A stretch of 64,000 nucleotides of DNA, taken from Plenodomus lindquistii (Eukaryota; Ascomycota; Dothideomycetes; Pleosporales; Leptosphaeriaceae). The translations under genes and the position numbers were made by a program. Positions within the stretch are counted from its first letter, which is position 1; each line of letters begins with the position of its first letter. Location: positions 1 to 64,000 of the forward strand of contig JANUWI010000023.1 of assembly GCA_025504975.1 (NCBI GenBank), in the 5' to 3' direction. This document shows, one piece after another, positions 11,757 to 24,020 of this stretch. The notes beneath the pieces are model-generated. The model saw only the letters and a program-made list of their open reading frames with translations. It made no database searches and was not told the origin of the DNA.

Positions 11757-13083
11757 TGTGAGTGTGGTTGTGCCGTTGGGGTGCGGGAGAAGAAAGAATG
11801 GATGCATACCGTATTAAGCGTCCTCGATTGGACAGGCGGACAGGTGATGAAGGAGCGCAGTGTTGGGGAAGGAGCGTCTGGGGCCCAAGGTGAGGGAAGA
11901 GGCAGACGGGAAGCGAGCAACGGCGCGTCTATTAGGTGTTGCCGTTGGAGTCGGACAGAATTGCTGGGCCCTACTTTTTGCAGCAGACGAGCCAAAGCTC
12001 CCACCACGACCCGCCATGCATGCATGTGCCTTGGCGCGTGCAGGGGTCGTGTCTGGCGCATGCTGCATGTCCCATTGAATGTTGGGGACGCCGACCGCCG
12101 ACCCTGACAGACTGTCGGCTGAGATTACCAAGGAACCGTTGCAGTCACCACACTACACCAAACCGTTTACTACATGTGATGAGATTCTGCGTGTATGCTC
12201 CACGAGTAGTTTTGACACTGTTGTACTAGACATTGCTGCTTTTGTCGTCTCCTTGATAGTGTATAGGCTCAAGCGTCATGCTGTCAACATGGGGTGGGGA
12301 CACGATAAACACGACCTCTTTCGTGTGCACAGTGCAGAGTGTATGCTGGGTGTACTCTAGAGGACTGTATACTGCCCTGCTGGGACGCGAGAGATAGCAA
12401 GCGCTGCTGTTGAGCCTGCCACGGAGAGTACATGGACTAGTCGCAAACCCCACTGCCCTGACCGCCCGCTCGCAAGGCCAACCAGATTGCGCGCCATGGC
12501 ACACAGTCAGGTGTCCCTTCGCAAGCCTGCCTCGTCCAGGCGAAATTGTTGAGCACCGGCCAAAGACAGTAAGGAACTGCCCACCAGCCCCAGCAGGGGT
12601 CTGGGAATTTTAGTTTGCACTGGCCAGCTGCCGCGAATTCCTCAACACCCGTTGCCGTTGCTCGTCTCTCTGCTTGCTGCCTTGCCCTTCAGACGAGAGA
12701 GAAACAGCCAATGCGTTGGGTCCTCGCTCCTACCAGTCCCGCACATCCTCACCCCCTCACCCTCCCCATCTGAATTGCTCACGGCCGTTGTTTGTAGACT
12801 TGGTTCCCACCCGGGGATAATCTTGCCCTCCCCCGACCGCACCGTCTTCGTCCCCCAACTCGACCCATCCTCACCACCACCATCCTCACCACCCTCACCA
12901 CCACCACTACCACTCACCACAAGTGTAATACCAGCAGCAACGTCGCTCCTTCCTGACGCTCTCATCAGACCGACAAGATACCCCCGTCTCTCTCTTTGTT
13001 GATTGAGACGGCCATTGAGCTGCCCAGAGCGTGTTACACCCTCTTTTCGGCCCCCCCTTGCCCACTCCACCGCCTCTGCCGCC
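11757..13083. promoter_or_regulatory. Divergent FAS beta/alpha promoter region
   Basis: About 1.3 kb between the two divergent FAS start codons, with no coding potential. The side next to FAS alpha (12720-13080) is pyrimidine-rich with CACCACCA-type repeats, typical of fungal 5' regions. A CATGCATGCATG run lies near 12016. I see no convincing TATA box. Shared cis control of the two subunits is an inference from the arrangement. Confidence 0.6.
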
Positions 13084-16000
13084 ATGCGTCCCGAGGTCGA
13101 GCAGGAACTCTCGCACACGCTGCTCATTGAGCTGCTTGCATACCAATTCGCCTCGCCTGTGAGGTGGATTGAGACGCAAGATGTCGTGCTTGGCGAGAAG
13201 ACGACGGAGCGCATCGTCGAAGTTGGCCCCGCAGACACACTGGGAGTCATGGCCAAGCGGACACTGGCGTCCAAGTACGAGGCACACGACGCTGCACGAT
13301 CGGTACAGCGCCAGATTCTGTGCTACAACAAGGACGCAAAGGACATTTACTACGATGTCGATCCCGTGGAAGAGGAGCCAGCAGCTCCCGCAGCGGCTGG
13401 CGGAGGTGCGCCTGCTGCCTCGTCGTCTGCCCCAGCCGCCGCTGCACCCGCCATGGCCATTCCCCCACCCAGCGCGGGCCCCGCTGCTTCAGTGCCAGAT
13501 GCGCCCGTCACAGCCACCGACATTCTGCGGACCTTGGTGGCCCAGAAGCTGAAGAAGCCGCTCCTGGACATTCCGCTGAGCAAGGCCATCAAGGATTTGG
13601 TTGGAGGTCAGTCAATAACTGCCAGCAATTGGTCTCGCAACTAACACGCACCAGGCAAATCCACCCTCCAAAACGAGATCCTCGGTGATCTGGGCAAGGA
13701 ATTCGGCTCCACGCCCGAGAAGCCCGAAGACACACCCCTCGACGAGCTCGGTGCTTCAATGCAACCCACCTTCAATGGCCAGCTTGGAAAGCAGTCCTCC
13801 TCCCTCATCGCCCGCATGGTGTCCTCCAAGATGCCTGGTGGCTTCAACATCACAGCCGTGCGAAAGCACCTCGAGTCAAGATGGGGTCTGGCCCAAGGAC
13901 GTCAGGATGGCGTGCTCTTGCTTGCCATCACCAACGAGCCCGCAGCTCGTCTGGGCTCAGAGGCCGACGGAAAGGCCTTTTTGGACGACCAGGCAAACAA
14001 ATACGCCGCCATCGCTGGCATCAATATTTCTGCCCCGGTCGCAGGTGGTGATGGTGGTGCTGCGGGCGGCGGCATGATGATGGACCCAGCCGCCATCGAC
14101 GCTCTCACAAAGGACCAGCGAGCGCTCTTCAAGCAGCAGCTCGAGCTGTTTGCGAGATACCTCAAGATCGATCTGCGTGCAGGCGACAAGTCATTCGTTG
14201 ACTCACAGAAGGCACAGTCTGCTCTGCAGGCTCAACTAGATCTATGGAACACCGAGCACGGCGAATTTTACGCTGCTGGTATTGAACCTCAATTCACACC
14301 CCTGAAAGCTCGCGTTTACGACTCATCGTGGAACTGGGCTCGTCAAGACGCCCTCACCATGTACTACGACATCATTTTCGGCAAGCTCAAGGCTGTCGAT
14401 CGCGAGATCGTCAGCCGCTGCATCGCCATCATGAACCGATCGAATCCCCTTCTTCTCGACTTCATGCAATATCACATGGACCATTGCCCCACCGAGCGCG
14501 GTGAGACGTACGAGCTTGCAAAGGAGCTCGGCCAGCAGCTCATCGACAACTGCAAGGACGTCCTCAACGAGGCCCCTGTCTACAAGGACGTTGCAATCCC
14601 TACCGCGCCACACCTTGAAATTGATGCCAAGGGCAACATGAACTACGAGGAAGGTCCTCGCCCGAGCGTTCGCAAGCTGGAACACTATGTACGCGAGATG
14701 GCTGAAGGCGGAAAATTGTCAGAATACGGCAATCGCACAAAGGTCCAGAACGATTTACAGCGCATCTACAAGCTCATCAAGCAACAACATAAGCTTTCAA
14801 ACTCATCCCAGCTGCAGATCAAGAGCTTGTACAGTAATGTTATCCGCTCCTTGTCCATGAACGAGAGCCAGATCATGCCTAGCGAGAACGGCAAGGCCAC
14901 AAGTGGAAAGCGGGGCCGAAATGGTCGCGTCGCGTCCGCCAAGCAGGGCAAGGTCGAGACCATTCCTTTCTTACATCTCAAGAGGAAAGATGATCACGGC
15001 TGGGAGTATAGCAAGAAGCTCACTGGCGTCTACCTCGACTGCCTTGAGAACGCCGCCAAGTCCGGTGTCACGTTCCAGGGCAAGCATGCACTCATGACAG
15101 GAGCTGGTGCCGGCTCCATTGGTGCGCAAGTCCTCCAGGGTCTAATCAGCGGTGGTGCCAAGGTAGTCGTCACCACATCTCGATTCTCTCGCCAAGTCAC
15201 CGAGTATTACCAGTCCATGTATGCCCAGTACGGTGCTCGTGGCTCTCAGCTCATTGTCGTGCCATTCAACCAAGGCAGCAACCAGGATGTGGAAGCTCTC
15301 GTCGACTACGTCTACGATGAGAAGAAGGGACTCGGCTGGGATCTTGATCTCATCGTTCCTTTCGCTGCGATCCCAGAGAATGGGCGTGAGATCGACAGCA
15401 TCGACTCCAAGTCTGAGCTTGCGCACCGTATCATGTTGACGAACCTTCTTCGCATGCTTGGTGCTGTCAAGAGGCAGAAGCAGGCCCACGGCTTCGAGAC
15501 ACGACCAGCACAAGTCATTTTGCCATTGTCGCCTAACCATGGTACCTTTGGTAACGATGGTTTGTACTCCGAGTCCAAAATCTCTCTTGAAACCCTCTTC
15601 TCGAGATGGCATTCTGAGAGCTGGGGCAACTACCTCACCATCTGCGGAGCTGTCATTGGTTGGACCCGTGGTACCGGACTCATGGGCGCAAACAACATTG
15701 TTGCTGAGGGTATCGAGAAGTATGGTGTACGCACATTCTCGCAACAAGAGATGGCTTTCAATCTGCTCGGCTTGATGGCGCCGGCAATCGTCAACCTGTG
15801 CCAGATAGAACCTGTCTGGGCTGATCTGAACGGCGGCTTCCAATACATCCCCAACCTCAAGGACCTCATGACCGACCTCCGCAAAGACCTCACCGAGACA
15901 AGCGACATTCGCCGAGCTGTCATCAAGGAGAACGCCATTGAAAACAAGGTTGTCAATGGTGAAGCTAGCGAGGCTCTCTACAAGAAGGCCAAGATTGAGC

Positions 16001-18766
16001 CACGTGCCAACATGAAGTTTGACTTTGCCAAGCTTCCCGACTGGGACACTGAGGTCAAGCCGCTCAACGAAAATCTCAAGGGCATGGTCGATCTGGAGAA
16101 GGTCGTCGTCGTTACTGGTTTCGCTGAGGTTGGCCCATGGGGTAACTCTAGGACTCGTTGGGAGATGGAGGCATACGGCGAATTTTCCATTGAAGGCTGT
16201 GTGGAGATGGCCTGGGTCATGGGCCTCATCAAGAATCACAATGGACCGCTCAAGGGCAAGACATACTCTGGTTGGGTTGATGCCAAGACCGGGGAGCCTG
16301 TAGATGACAAGGATGTCAAGCCGAAGTATGAGGCGTACATTCTCGAGCACACTGGTATCCGCCTGATCGAACCCGAATTGTTCCACGGCTACGACCCCAA
16401 GAAGAAGCAGCTTATGCAGGAGATTCAAATCGAGGAGGATCTTGATCCATTTGAGGCTTCAAAGGAAGTCGCCGAAGAGTTCAAGCGCGAGCATGGAGAC
16501 AAGGTCGAAATTTTCGCCATCGAAGACTCCGCGGAGTACACTGTTCGCATGAAGAAGGGTGCTACTCTCCTGATACCCAAGGCGCTCCGCTTCGATCGTC
16601 TTGTTGCCGGTCAGATCCCCACCGGGTGGGATGCGAAGAAGTACGGTGTACCCGAGGACATCATTTCCCAGGTCGACCCCGTCACACTCTTCGTGCTTGT
16701 CTCCACTGCAGAGTGTCTTCTCTCCAGCGGTATCACTGACCCGTACGAGTTCTACCAATACGTACACTTGTCGCAGGTCGGTAACTGCATGGGTTCCGGT
16801 ATTGGTGGTACTACTGCTTTGAGGGGCATGTACAAGGATCGTTTCCTCGATAAACCAGTTCAAAAGGACATTCTTCAGGAGTCATTCATCAATACCATGA
16901 CTGCCTGGGTCAACATGTTGCTCATGTCATCAACCGGTCCCATCAAGACGCCTGTCGGTGCTTGCGCTACCGCTGTGGAGTCTATTGACATTGGGTACGA
17001 CACCATTGTCGAGGGCAAGGCACGAGTGTGCTTCGTCGGTGGTTTCGATGACTTCCAAGAGGAAGGCTCATACGAATTCGCCAACATGAAGGCCACCAGC
17101 AATGCCGAAGACGAGTTCGAGCACGGCCGCACACCAAAGGAGATGTCTCGCCCCACCACCACCACCAGGAATGGTTTCATGGAGTCACAAGGTTGTGGTA
17201 TGCAGGTGATCATGGACGCACAGCTCGCCTTGGATATGGGTGTCCCGATCTACGGTATCGTTGGCTTCACCGCCACTGCCACGGACAAGATTGGACGTTC
17301 GGTCCCCGCTCCTGGAAAGGGTGTTCTGACCACTGCTCGCGAGAACCCATCCAAGTTCCCGTCTCCGCTGCTTGACATCAAGTACAGGAGGCGCCAGATG
17401 GATCTGCGACGCAAGCAGATCAAGCAATGGCAAGAGTCAGAGTTCCTCTACCTCCAAGAAGAGGTCGCTGCTATGAAGGAGACAGCCGGACCAGACTTTA
17501 GCGAGGCCGACTACCTTGAAGAGCGAGCAGCAAACATCGAGCTCGAGGCCAAGCGACAGGAGAAGGAGGCTCTGAATAGTTTGGGCAACAGCTTCTGGAG
17601 GAAAGATCCACGCATCGCTCCTCTTCGTGGAGCTCTCGCTACGTGGGGTCTTACCATTGACGATCTCGACGTTGCTTCCTTCCACGGTACCTCCACAGTC
17701 GCCAACGACAAGAACGAATCGGATGTCGTTTGTCAACAGATGCGCCATCTTGGCCGAACGAAGGGCAATGCGCTTCTTGGTATCCATCAGAAGTACCTCA
17801 CTGGTCACCCCAAGGGTGCTGCCGGAGCCTGGATGTTCAACGGGTGTCTCCAAGTGCTCAACACTGGTCTCGTGCCCGGCAATCGCAACGCCGACAATGT
17901 CGACAAGGTCATGGAGAAGTTTGATTACATTGTCTACCCCTCGCAAGCCATACAGACAGATGGCGTCAAGGCTTTCTCAGTCACGTCCTTTGGTTTCGGT
18001 CAGAAGGGTACACAGGCCATCGGCATCCACCCCAAGTACCTGTATGCTACGCTTGACCACACCCAGTACGCAGCCTACAGGCAGAAGGTCGAAGCTCGTC
18101 AGAAGAAGGCCTACCGCTACTACCACGATGGCCTTATCAACAACACCATGTTCCGCGCAAAGGACAAGGCGCCATACGAGGACGATAAGATGCAGGAAAT
18201 CTTCCTCAACCCCAGCGCACGTGTCACTCTGGACAAGAAGACCTCGCAGTACAGCTTCGCCAAGTCGTCGACAAAAGCGCCTAAGAAAGACAAGAAGACA
18301 GAAGGGACGATGAAGATGCTTGAGTCAATCACCAAGGCCACTGCATCGGCCGATTCCAAGGTTGGCGTCGATGTTGAGAGCTTGAGCGCCTTAAACATTG
18401 ACAATGAGACCTTCATCGAGCGCAACTTTACTGAAAAGGAGATTGCATACTGCCAGAAGGCTGCCAATCCCCAGGCCAGCTTCACCGGCAGGTGGTCTGC
18501 CAAGGAGGCTGTGTTCAAGTCGCTTGGTGTTGCAGGACAGGGCGCTGGTGCTGCGCTCAAGGATATTGAGATTGTCAACGACGAGGCAGGTGCACCGACG
18601 GTACAGGTACGTTTGCAAGCATCCATCGACATGATGACCACTAACAAGTATACAGCTTCACGGCAAGGCTCAAGAAGAAGCCAGTCGCGTCGGTGTCAAG
18701 AACATCAGCATCAGCATTAGCCATTCTGACGACCAGGCCGTCGCTGTCGCCATTGCTCAGACCTAA
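13084..18766 (+). CDS. FAS2: Fatty acid synthase subunit alpha
   Basis: Three exons, 13084-13606, 13655-18606 and 18656-18766, with introns of 48 and 49 nt; 1861 aa, normal for the family. The ATG has a strong GCCGCC context. Order of domains: N-terminal piece of the MPT domain; Ala/Pro-rich linker (residues ~100-145); acyl carrier protein with the phosphopantetheine serine in GGKS (about S177, right at the first intron); ketoreductase with MTGAGAGSIG (~655); ketosynthase with catalytic Cys in PVGACATA (~C1278) and later FHGTS and HPKGAAG; phosphopantetheinyl transferase at the C-terminus (VGVDVES ~1745, WSAKEAVFKSLG). The last intron restores the conserved end SISHSDDQAVAVAIAQT. It assembles with FAS beta into the fungal FAS barrel in the cytosol. 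Confidence 0.96.
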
Positions 18767-20313
18767 AAAGGTACGCTGTTGGAGGGTCTTTGATGTTACG
18801 CGCGATGGAGAGCAAAAATTACGATAGACATGTTGATTCCCCCTGCTTGAAGTATCGCGGTTGTTTTGAGGTGGGATGGTGTACGACCTTGATGTCACAT
18901 GAGCTTTGGGATGAGTAGTACATAGGCAGAGACGGCTTAGTGTCATGGTTGAGGAGGTAGATATTTGTAATGCAGAATGAACGATGTACAATCGCCGTTG
19001 TTCCTATCTGATGCTGTTGATGAACGCAAAACCACAAGGCAATGTCGTTATCGCAACATTGACCGGCTGAGCGGATGTACCAGAGCAGAGCCAGCTTATC
19101 TTTGTGAAAACGTAACCCGAGAGCACCCGAACCCTTAAGAGTGGGAAGGAATGCCTAGATATAATTCCTCAACGAGTTCAACAGATTCAACAACAAGTTA
19201 ACACGAACCCACTCAACAAAAAAGTCGACAAGGCTGCAGCTGAGCTGAGCTAATCTGAGCGACATTGACTGATGTCAGCCTGTGTCTGTCATCCGTGCAC
19301 CGTGCACCCGCTTATCGTGCGCACCTCGCATCGCCTCCAGCCTTGCCTTGCCGCAGTGGAGACGAGACGACCCGTTGCCGTTGCGCTTTTGTAGGTAGCG
19401 GGAGGGAATGCAGGGACCAGTGGGTAAATCAGGTACGCACGGGTGTGCACAGGGACGGCGAACGCGTGGGAAAAATGTCGTGGCTGGCTGCCGGGTGTGG
19501 TGGGTGTGGGTTTGACATGTGAAAGAGGGCACGGATGGGTGCGTGGGTTGGATGTGGGTCTGTCACATGTTAGACCGAACTTGAATAACGCGAGTTCGGG
19601 GGTGGGAGGCGGAGTGCGGCGAAAGAGGGACGGGGGATTTAGCTGTGTTGGGATGGTGGGTATGAGGGGTGGGTGTGTGTTCGGGCTGGGGGTTTTGGGG
19701 GTTGGGGAGGATGGTATGGGATGGGATGCGATGAGATGGAGCTTGTGAATTATCAGGTGCATTTTCAGCTTCGCTTCATCAGGTAAGCGTGCGTCGTCTC
19801 TGCTTCACGATACAGCCCAGCGAGAGGACGATAAAGTATTGCAATGCTTTTGGAACTAGCTTGTGGATGGGCGTAGAGTATACTGGTATAGTGTTGGGAC
19901 CCTGGATTGTGTGCGTGGTTCTTGATGTGTTGAGCTGTGTTTGATTGAGAATGTTTCTTGGTTTGTGATTAGTGAATGGGCGGATTGATGGTTAATGGTA
20001 TGAACGACTATGGTATAGGAATTGTGCAACCTGGGCTATGCAGGAGGTTAAGTCTATGATGGGTTTAGTTATGAACTGATTTAATGACGGTGCCAACTCT
20101 GAAAAATCTCAGGGTAAAGTGAAGGTTACTTGATCAATTTGCACGCGCTTGGTATCCAGGATAGAACGAAGCCTTTGAATCTTGTTGCTCTAGGCTGCCT
20201 CAATGTCACATTGCTGATGGAGAAATCATGCGTTTGCAGAGAGTCAATAAGTTTCATGAGTACATCGTACTTCCAGAGCGCTTAAGATGCATAGATAACT
20301 TACATCCCCAGAC
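18767..20313. other. Intergenic region, no gene seen
   Basis: About 1.5 kb between FAS alpha (+) and the monooxygenase (-), both ending here. It includes a G-rich, T/G-skewed stretch at 19480-19740 that gives paired ORFs on both strands without family resemblance. No RNA gene or repeat noticed. Confidence 0.55.
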
Positions 20314-21666
20314 TTACACGCCGAGTTTTCGAATATTCTCCTTCGCTCTGCCCAGTTGCGCCTCTGGATCCTCATGCCACAACCACTTGTAAATCTCCTC
20401 CAGCCTGTCCTTCAAGAGATCCGTGTCATCGCCAACGCCAGCAAGCTGGAAAGTGTAGCACTGGTCAGCTATAGCGCTTTGCCGAATACACATCTGCGTT
20501 CGCGGTCTTCGAACGCTGTCGTATGCCTGAAAGGCGTGCTCAGTGGCCTTTGGGTTGGCTACAGATGCAATCAGATTGCTCAATATATACGCATCCTCTA
20601 TGGCCATTCCCGCGCCAGCGCCAACATGTGGGGTCGTCGCATGTGCGCTATCGCCGAGTAGACAGACGCGTCCTTTAAAGTACGGGCGATTGTGCTGTAC
20701 AGTGTGAAGCGCCCATAGGTATGGGGAATGATGCTTAGCGAAAACTTCGACGAGCGGTGCATACCATCCTTTGAAACCTTCGAGAAAGCTTTTGGTGGTT
20801 GTAGGTACCGTCCAATCCTCCAGATCCCACTTCGCAGCAGTATCGTCGTCGCACGGGATAGCCGTCATGCTCACGTACTCTCCATTCACGACTGGATAGG
20901 TGACAAAGTAACCCCCATACCCGCAGTATAGGTGACCGTTCCCAGCGAGTTCAGGCCCAAGGGCTGCTTCCATGTCGGCTTTCGGGACCATTGCACGATA
21001 GGCAGATTCACCCGCATACGTCGCCTTCAAATCATTTCCACAAACAAATTCGCGCACCTTGCTCTTAATACCATCGCATCCTATCACAGCTGCAACGTGT
21101 GCCCGCGTTCCATCGGTGAATTCAAGTATAAGCGTGCCGTCGTCGCGCTCCTCCACACTTTGAAACCTCTTGCCGAAACTCGTTATCCCCTCTGGCAGCA
21201 AGGCAACGAGCTCGTCAAGAAGTCGCGCTCTATGTATACAACTTCTAGTCTGTACGCCCAGCGCTTGTGCTCGCTCAGGATGCCACTTGTCGTCCAGCTG
21301 CCACATGAGATCGCCAGCCCTATGGCCACCCTCTTTCCGCTCATCGGTACCCCAGCGCATGGTGAGAAAGGTACTGCCGCGTTGGGGATCGACATTGAAA
21401 GTTGCATGTTTCATGTAGCCACCGAAGAGTCTTGGGTCAATGAGTCGCAATGCTGCTGTTGCGTTGACGCCAAATGCCACACCAGCACCTATCTCAGCGA
21501 ACACTGGGGCGGATTCGTAGATGTGGACGTTGATGCCGTGTTTGGTGAGGCCTACTGCGAGGGCGAGGCCACCTAGTCCTCCGCCGATGATAGCGATGGG
21601 GATATCATGGTGTTTGACGAGCGTCGAGGGCTTCGGTTCCGCGGAACTAGGAAGCGTGATGTCCAT
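20314..21666 (-). CDS. FAD-dependent monooxygenase, salicylate hydroxylase-like
   Basis: Single exon of 450 aa from the ATG at 21666. Upstream in-frame ATGs at 21723 and 21756 would add 19 or 30 residues; I prefer 21666 because the FAD fold then begins at a normal distance. Features: Rossmann GxGxxG (IIGGGLGGLALAVGL, ~residues 24-38) with acidic IYES at the end of strand 2, central GCDGIKSKVR (the DG motif), and GDSAHATTPHVGAGAGMAIE (~342), the second FAD-binding motif. These define class A flavoprotein aromatic hydroxylases, which use NAD(P)H and O2 to hydroxylate aromatic or polyketide substrates. The substrate is not predictable. No signal peptide, so presumably cytosolic. Could serve catabolism or a secondary pathway. 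Confidence 0.85.
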   Translation of the reverse strand: MDITLPSSAEPKPSTLVKHHDIPIAIIGGGLGGLALAVGLTKHGINVHIYESAPVFAEIGAGVAFGVNATAALRLIDPRLFGGYMKHATFNVDPQRGSTFLTMRWGTDERKEGGHRAGDLMWQLDDKWHPERAQALGVQTRSCIHRARLLDELVALLPEGITSFGKRFQSVEERDDGTLILEFTDGTRAHVAAVIGCDGIKSKVREFVCGNDLKATYAGESAYRAMVPKADMEAALGPELAGNGHLYCGYGGYFVTYPVVNGEYVSMTAIPCDDDTAAKWDLEDWTVPTTTKSFLEGFKGWYAPLVEVFAKHHSPYLWALHTVQHNRPYFKGRVCLLGDSAHATTPHVGAGAGMAIEDAYILSNLIASVANPKATEHAFQAYDSVRRPRTQMCIRQSAIADQCYTFQLAGVGDDTDLLKDRLEEIYKWLWHEDPEAQLGRAKENIRKLGV

Positions 21667-22044
21667 GATGTATGAATTTTCCTCTTTATATGTCTCGTGA
21701 AACAGACGATTTTTAGTTTCCATACACGTTCTGACTGGTCCTGATTCTGGTCTCACAATCTACTCCCTTGATGTTGGCAGGTGCCAGGGATTCCACATAT
21801 ACGCACAGGTTTGCGGGTGTTAATTGGCCGCATATGCACCGTTATCTGACTACAGAGACGGTTCAACCTGAACGTCGGGCCCACCAACATTCCCATTAGA
21901 CCTTACAATGGAGGGGTTCATCATGTTAGTGGACCGTTTCCAGGTGGCCTTGTGACTCCTCCTTTGAGGCAGAGGTCAATAGTGCGGTGCCACACATGAT
22001 GATAAGGGCTGCAATAGAAGGCTCTATGATAGCCTAACAACTTA
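21667..22044. other. Upstream region of the monooxygenase, no gene
   Basis: Ordinary-composition intergenic DNA between the monooxygenase start and the MITE. No clear promoter element. Confidence 0.5.
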
Positions 22045-22348
22045 CTATGGTGTACCGCAAAAGTACTCCATGTGGGCCCTGTGTACAGAGGTTTAGAAAG
22101 CTGCGTGGTGATATCTCTAAAGCTACGTAGCGAGTTTAAATACAAGCTTATTACAAGCCTAATAATTTGTATCTAGAGAAGGGGTTAGATTTAATTTATA
22201 CCTATCGCAAAAGAAAAAGAAGAAAGTTCTAAAAAAGTACTATATTACCTATATCTAGTATAGCTCTAGATAATATACGTATAGCTTCAGACAAATACCC
22301 GAGGTTGCGTAAGCCCCCCACATGGAGTACTTTTGCGGTATACCACAG
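22045..22348. mobile_element. MITE with 32-bp TIRs and TA target duplication
   Basis: Left end CTATGGTGTACCGCAAAAG... (22045-22076) and right end (22317-22348) are inverted repeats of 32 bp with two transitions; the inner 22 bp, CCGCAAAAGTACTCCATGTG plus GG, are perfect. TA dinucleotides flank both sides (22043-22044, 22349-22350), as for Tc1/mariner/pogo elements. The ~240-bp interior is AT-rich and noncoding, so this is non-autonomous. I see no other copy in the window. Confidence 0.85.
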
Positions 22349-23021
22349 TATAAGCAATCTGGTAGTTTCATGAAGTCGGTTCATTTGCTAATGCGGCAAA
22401 GTGTGAGTGTCTTTGGAAATCTGTGAGCGTGGACTGAGATGAACGCAGGTGAATGTGACCGGCGATAGCGTCCCCTCTTGACCCAGGCTGCGAAGGATGC
22501 GTGCACTCTACAGTTGATCCCATAAACTGGCCTCTCGCGTTAAGGTAGACTTGCGCAATGATAGAATCTGACGGAGGTGCAAGAATTACTGACTTTGTGA
22601 TATTCTCCCGTCGCAGTGGTGCATGTCAACATCACGCTAAGACGCGGTCTCTCCCAAGGTCCGTCATAGAAAGAGCTAAACACCGCCATGCACCAGCAGC
22701 CAATCACCGCATGCGGTTCACGCCCGACACTTCCTGAGATTGATGTCTTCTTGTAAACAACCTCTCAACTAATGAGATGTAATTTATTCGAAGACCTCAG
22801 AAAAGTTCCCAGCAAGCTGAGCTTGCCAAAAGTCGCACTTGATGACATCGATGCTGTTACACCATTCCATCTTACCGCATCAATCTACCATGAACATATT
22901 AGCGGCCTAAGCAACACGTTTACACTTCATTTTGCAGACGCCGGTCGAGTTTTAACGTCTCGACTCAAAGATTTAGCCCAAACGTGTATGAGTGCTAACC
23001 GTCTCCCCGATACTACATGCA
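22349..23021. other. Intergenic region, no supported gene
   Basis: Lies between the MITE and the monooxygenase fragment. A 96-codon plus-strand ORF begins at 22772 but resembles no family and does not supply the missing N-terminus of the following fragment. Confidence 0.45.
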
Positions 23022-23402
23022 ACCACCAAACGGCTCGCGCCAACACCGCTCACGGGTATTAGAACCAGTCTTGCAATTACAGGCGCGTATGTCCTTGCTG
23101 GTGAACTGAGCAAGATGCGCAGTACAAAATTACACCCAGGAAGCTCGTTCAGGGCGTATGACAAAGGGTTTCGGTCGGGCATTGAGGAGACTCAGAAGAT
23201 CGCATCGATTGGAACCGCAGACTTGCACCCAAGGACGGGATGGCATCGATGGGGTGTCAAGAGTGCAATTAGCGTGATGGTGAGAACGGTGGCATTACCG
23301 TGGGCAAGGAGAAGGTTGGATGACTTGACGAATGAAGCTGGCTTCGAATTACCTGAGTATTCAGCTTTCAGTCGTAAGATAAATGAGAAAGAGGAGAATT
23401 AG
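23022..23402 (+). pseudogene. C-terminal fragment of an FAD-dependent monooxygenase
   Basis: The open frame reads APTPLTGIRTSLAITGAYVL and then AGELSKM...AYDKGF...IEETQKI, matching the segment after the GD motif in FAD_binding_3 monooxygenases (usually PxPLTGxGTSLAxxGAYxLAxxL). The tail, including a HPRTGWHRWG segment, fits the family C-terminus. The GD motif just before APTPL is unrecognisable, a stop lies at 22989-22991, and no N-terminal two-thirds (Rossmann motif) can be found upstream. I read this as a 5'-truncated relic of a gene of the same broad class as the intact one at 20314-21666, but from a different subfamily. Confidence 0.55.
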
Positions 23403-24020
23403 AATCCGTATTTGTGTGGATATCGTAAAGCTCCATCTCAATGCGTTGCATCGGGTCAGTATCAGACGTAACCAGGTTTCCCCGGGTGATGCTTGAATGA
23501 CCCTCAGATGTACCGAGATCCCGTAGAATATCGCTTTTGAGGCTGAGAGATGATCTGTCAGGTCCTGCACGACGTATGATGTTCTCTGATCTCTGGCGAT
23601 TGAGGTAAATTTTGACGGTTGAGAGGTATACCAAACTCGTCAGGCTCTACTGAAAGATGTGAAAAAGCCTGCTCTTATCAGGTTATGGGAAGATTGCGTA
23701 TCTTGTCCTACAACGTGCGTATGTTGTTTTCAGCAACTCCTCGGCATCTCGCTGCTAGTGTGCTAATCTAGTGTGCTGTTCCTGACAAATCGAGTTCAAG
23801 CCTTGATCACGTCATCAGATCCACTCACATCGTTTTAGAACACCAAAAGACTTGAGCTTGATGCCGATAACAACCGGCGCAATCATTGACCCGCTGGTAA
23901 CGATATGCTTGATGTATATATAACGCCGTGCGCCGCTGACAGGTGCGACTTCATCTTTACCAAAATCCCTACATACCGCATTGAGATACCCAAGAGTTGA
24001 AACAGATCCTCAATCACAAC
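23403..24020. other. Intergenic region upstream of the OYE gene
   Basis: No gene supported. The last ~110 bases form the promoter and leader of the OYE-type gene. Confidence 0.5.
23915..23923 (+). promoter_or_regulatory. Probable TATA box of the OYE-type gene
   Basis: TATATATAA about 98 bases before the ATG at 24021, followed by a C/T- and A-rich leader, a normal spacing for a fungal core promoter. Confidence 0.5.

Noticed and set aside
15142..16428. 428-codon antisense ORF across FAS alpha
   Set aside because: It is a mirror frame of strongly biased FAS codons; no domain, and the sense strand is clearly coding with conserved catalytic motifs.
19265..19762. Overlapping ORFs on both strands in the FAS alpha/monooxygenase gap
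   Set aside because: They arise from a G-rich stretch lacking stops; no splice-consistent model and no family resemblance.
22772..23062. 96-codon plus-strand ORF before the monooxygenase fragment
   Set aside because: Tested as the missing N-terminal exon, but it lacks the Rossmann and GD motifs.
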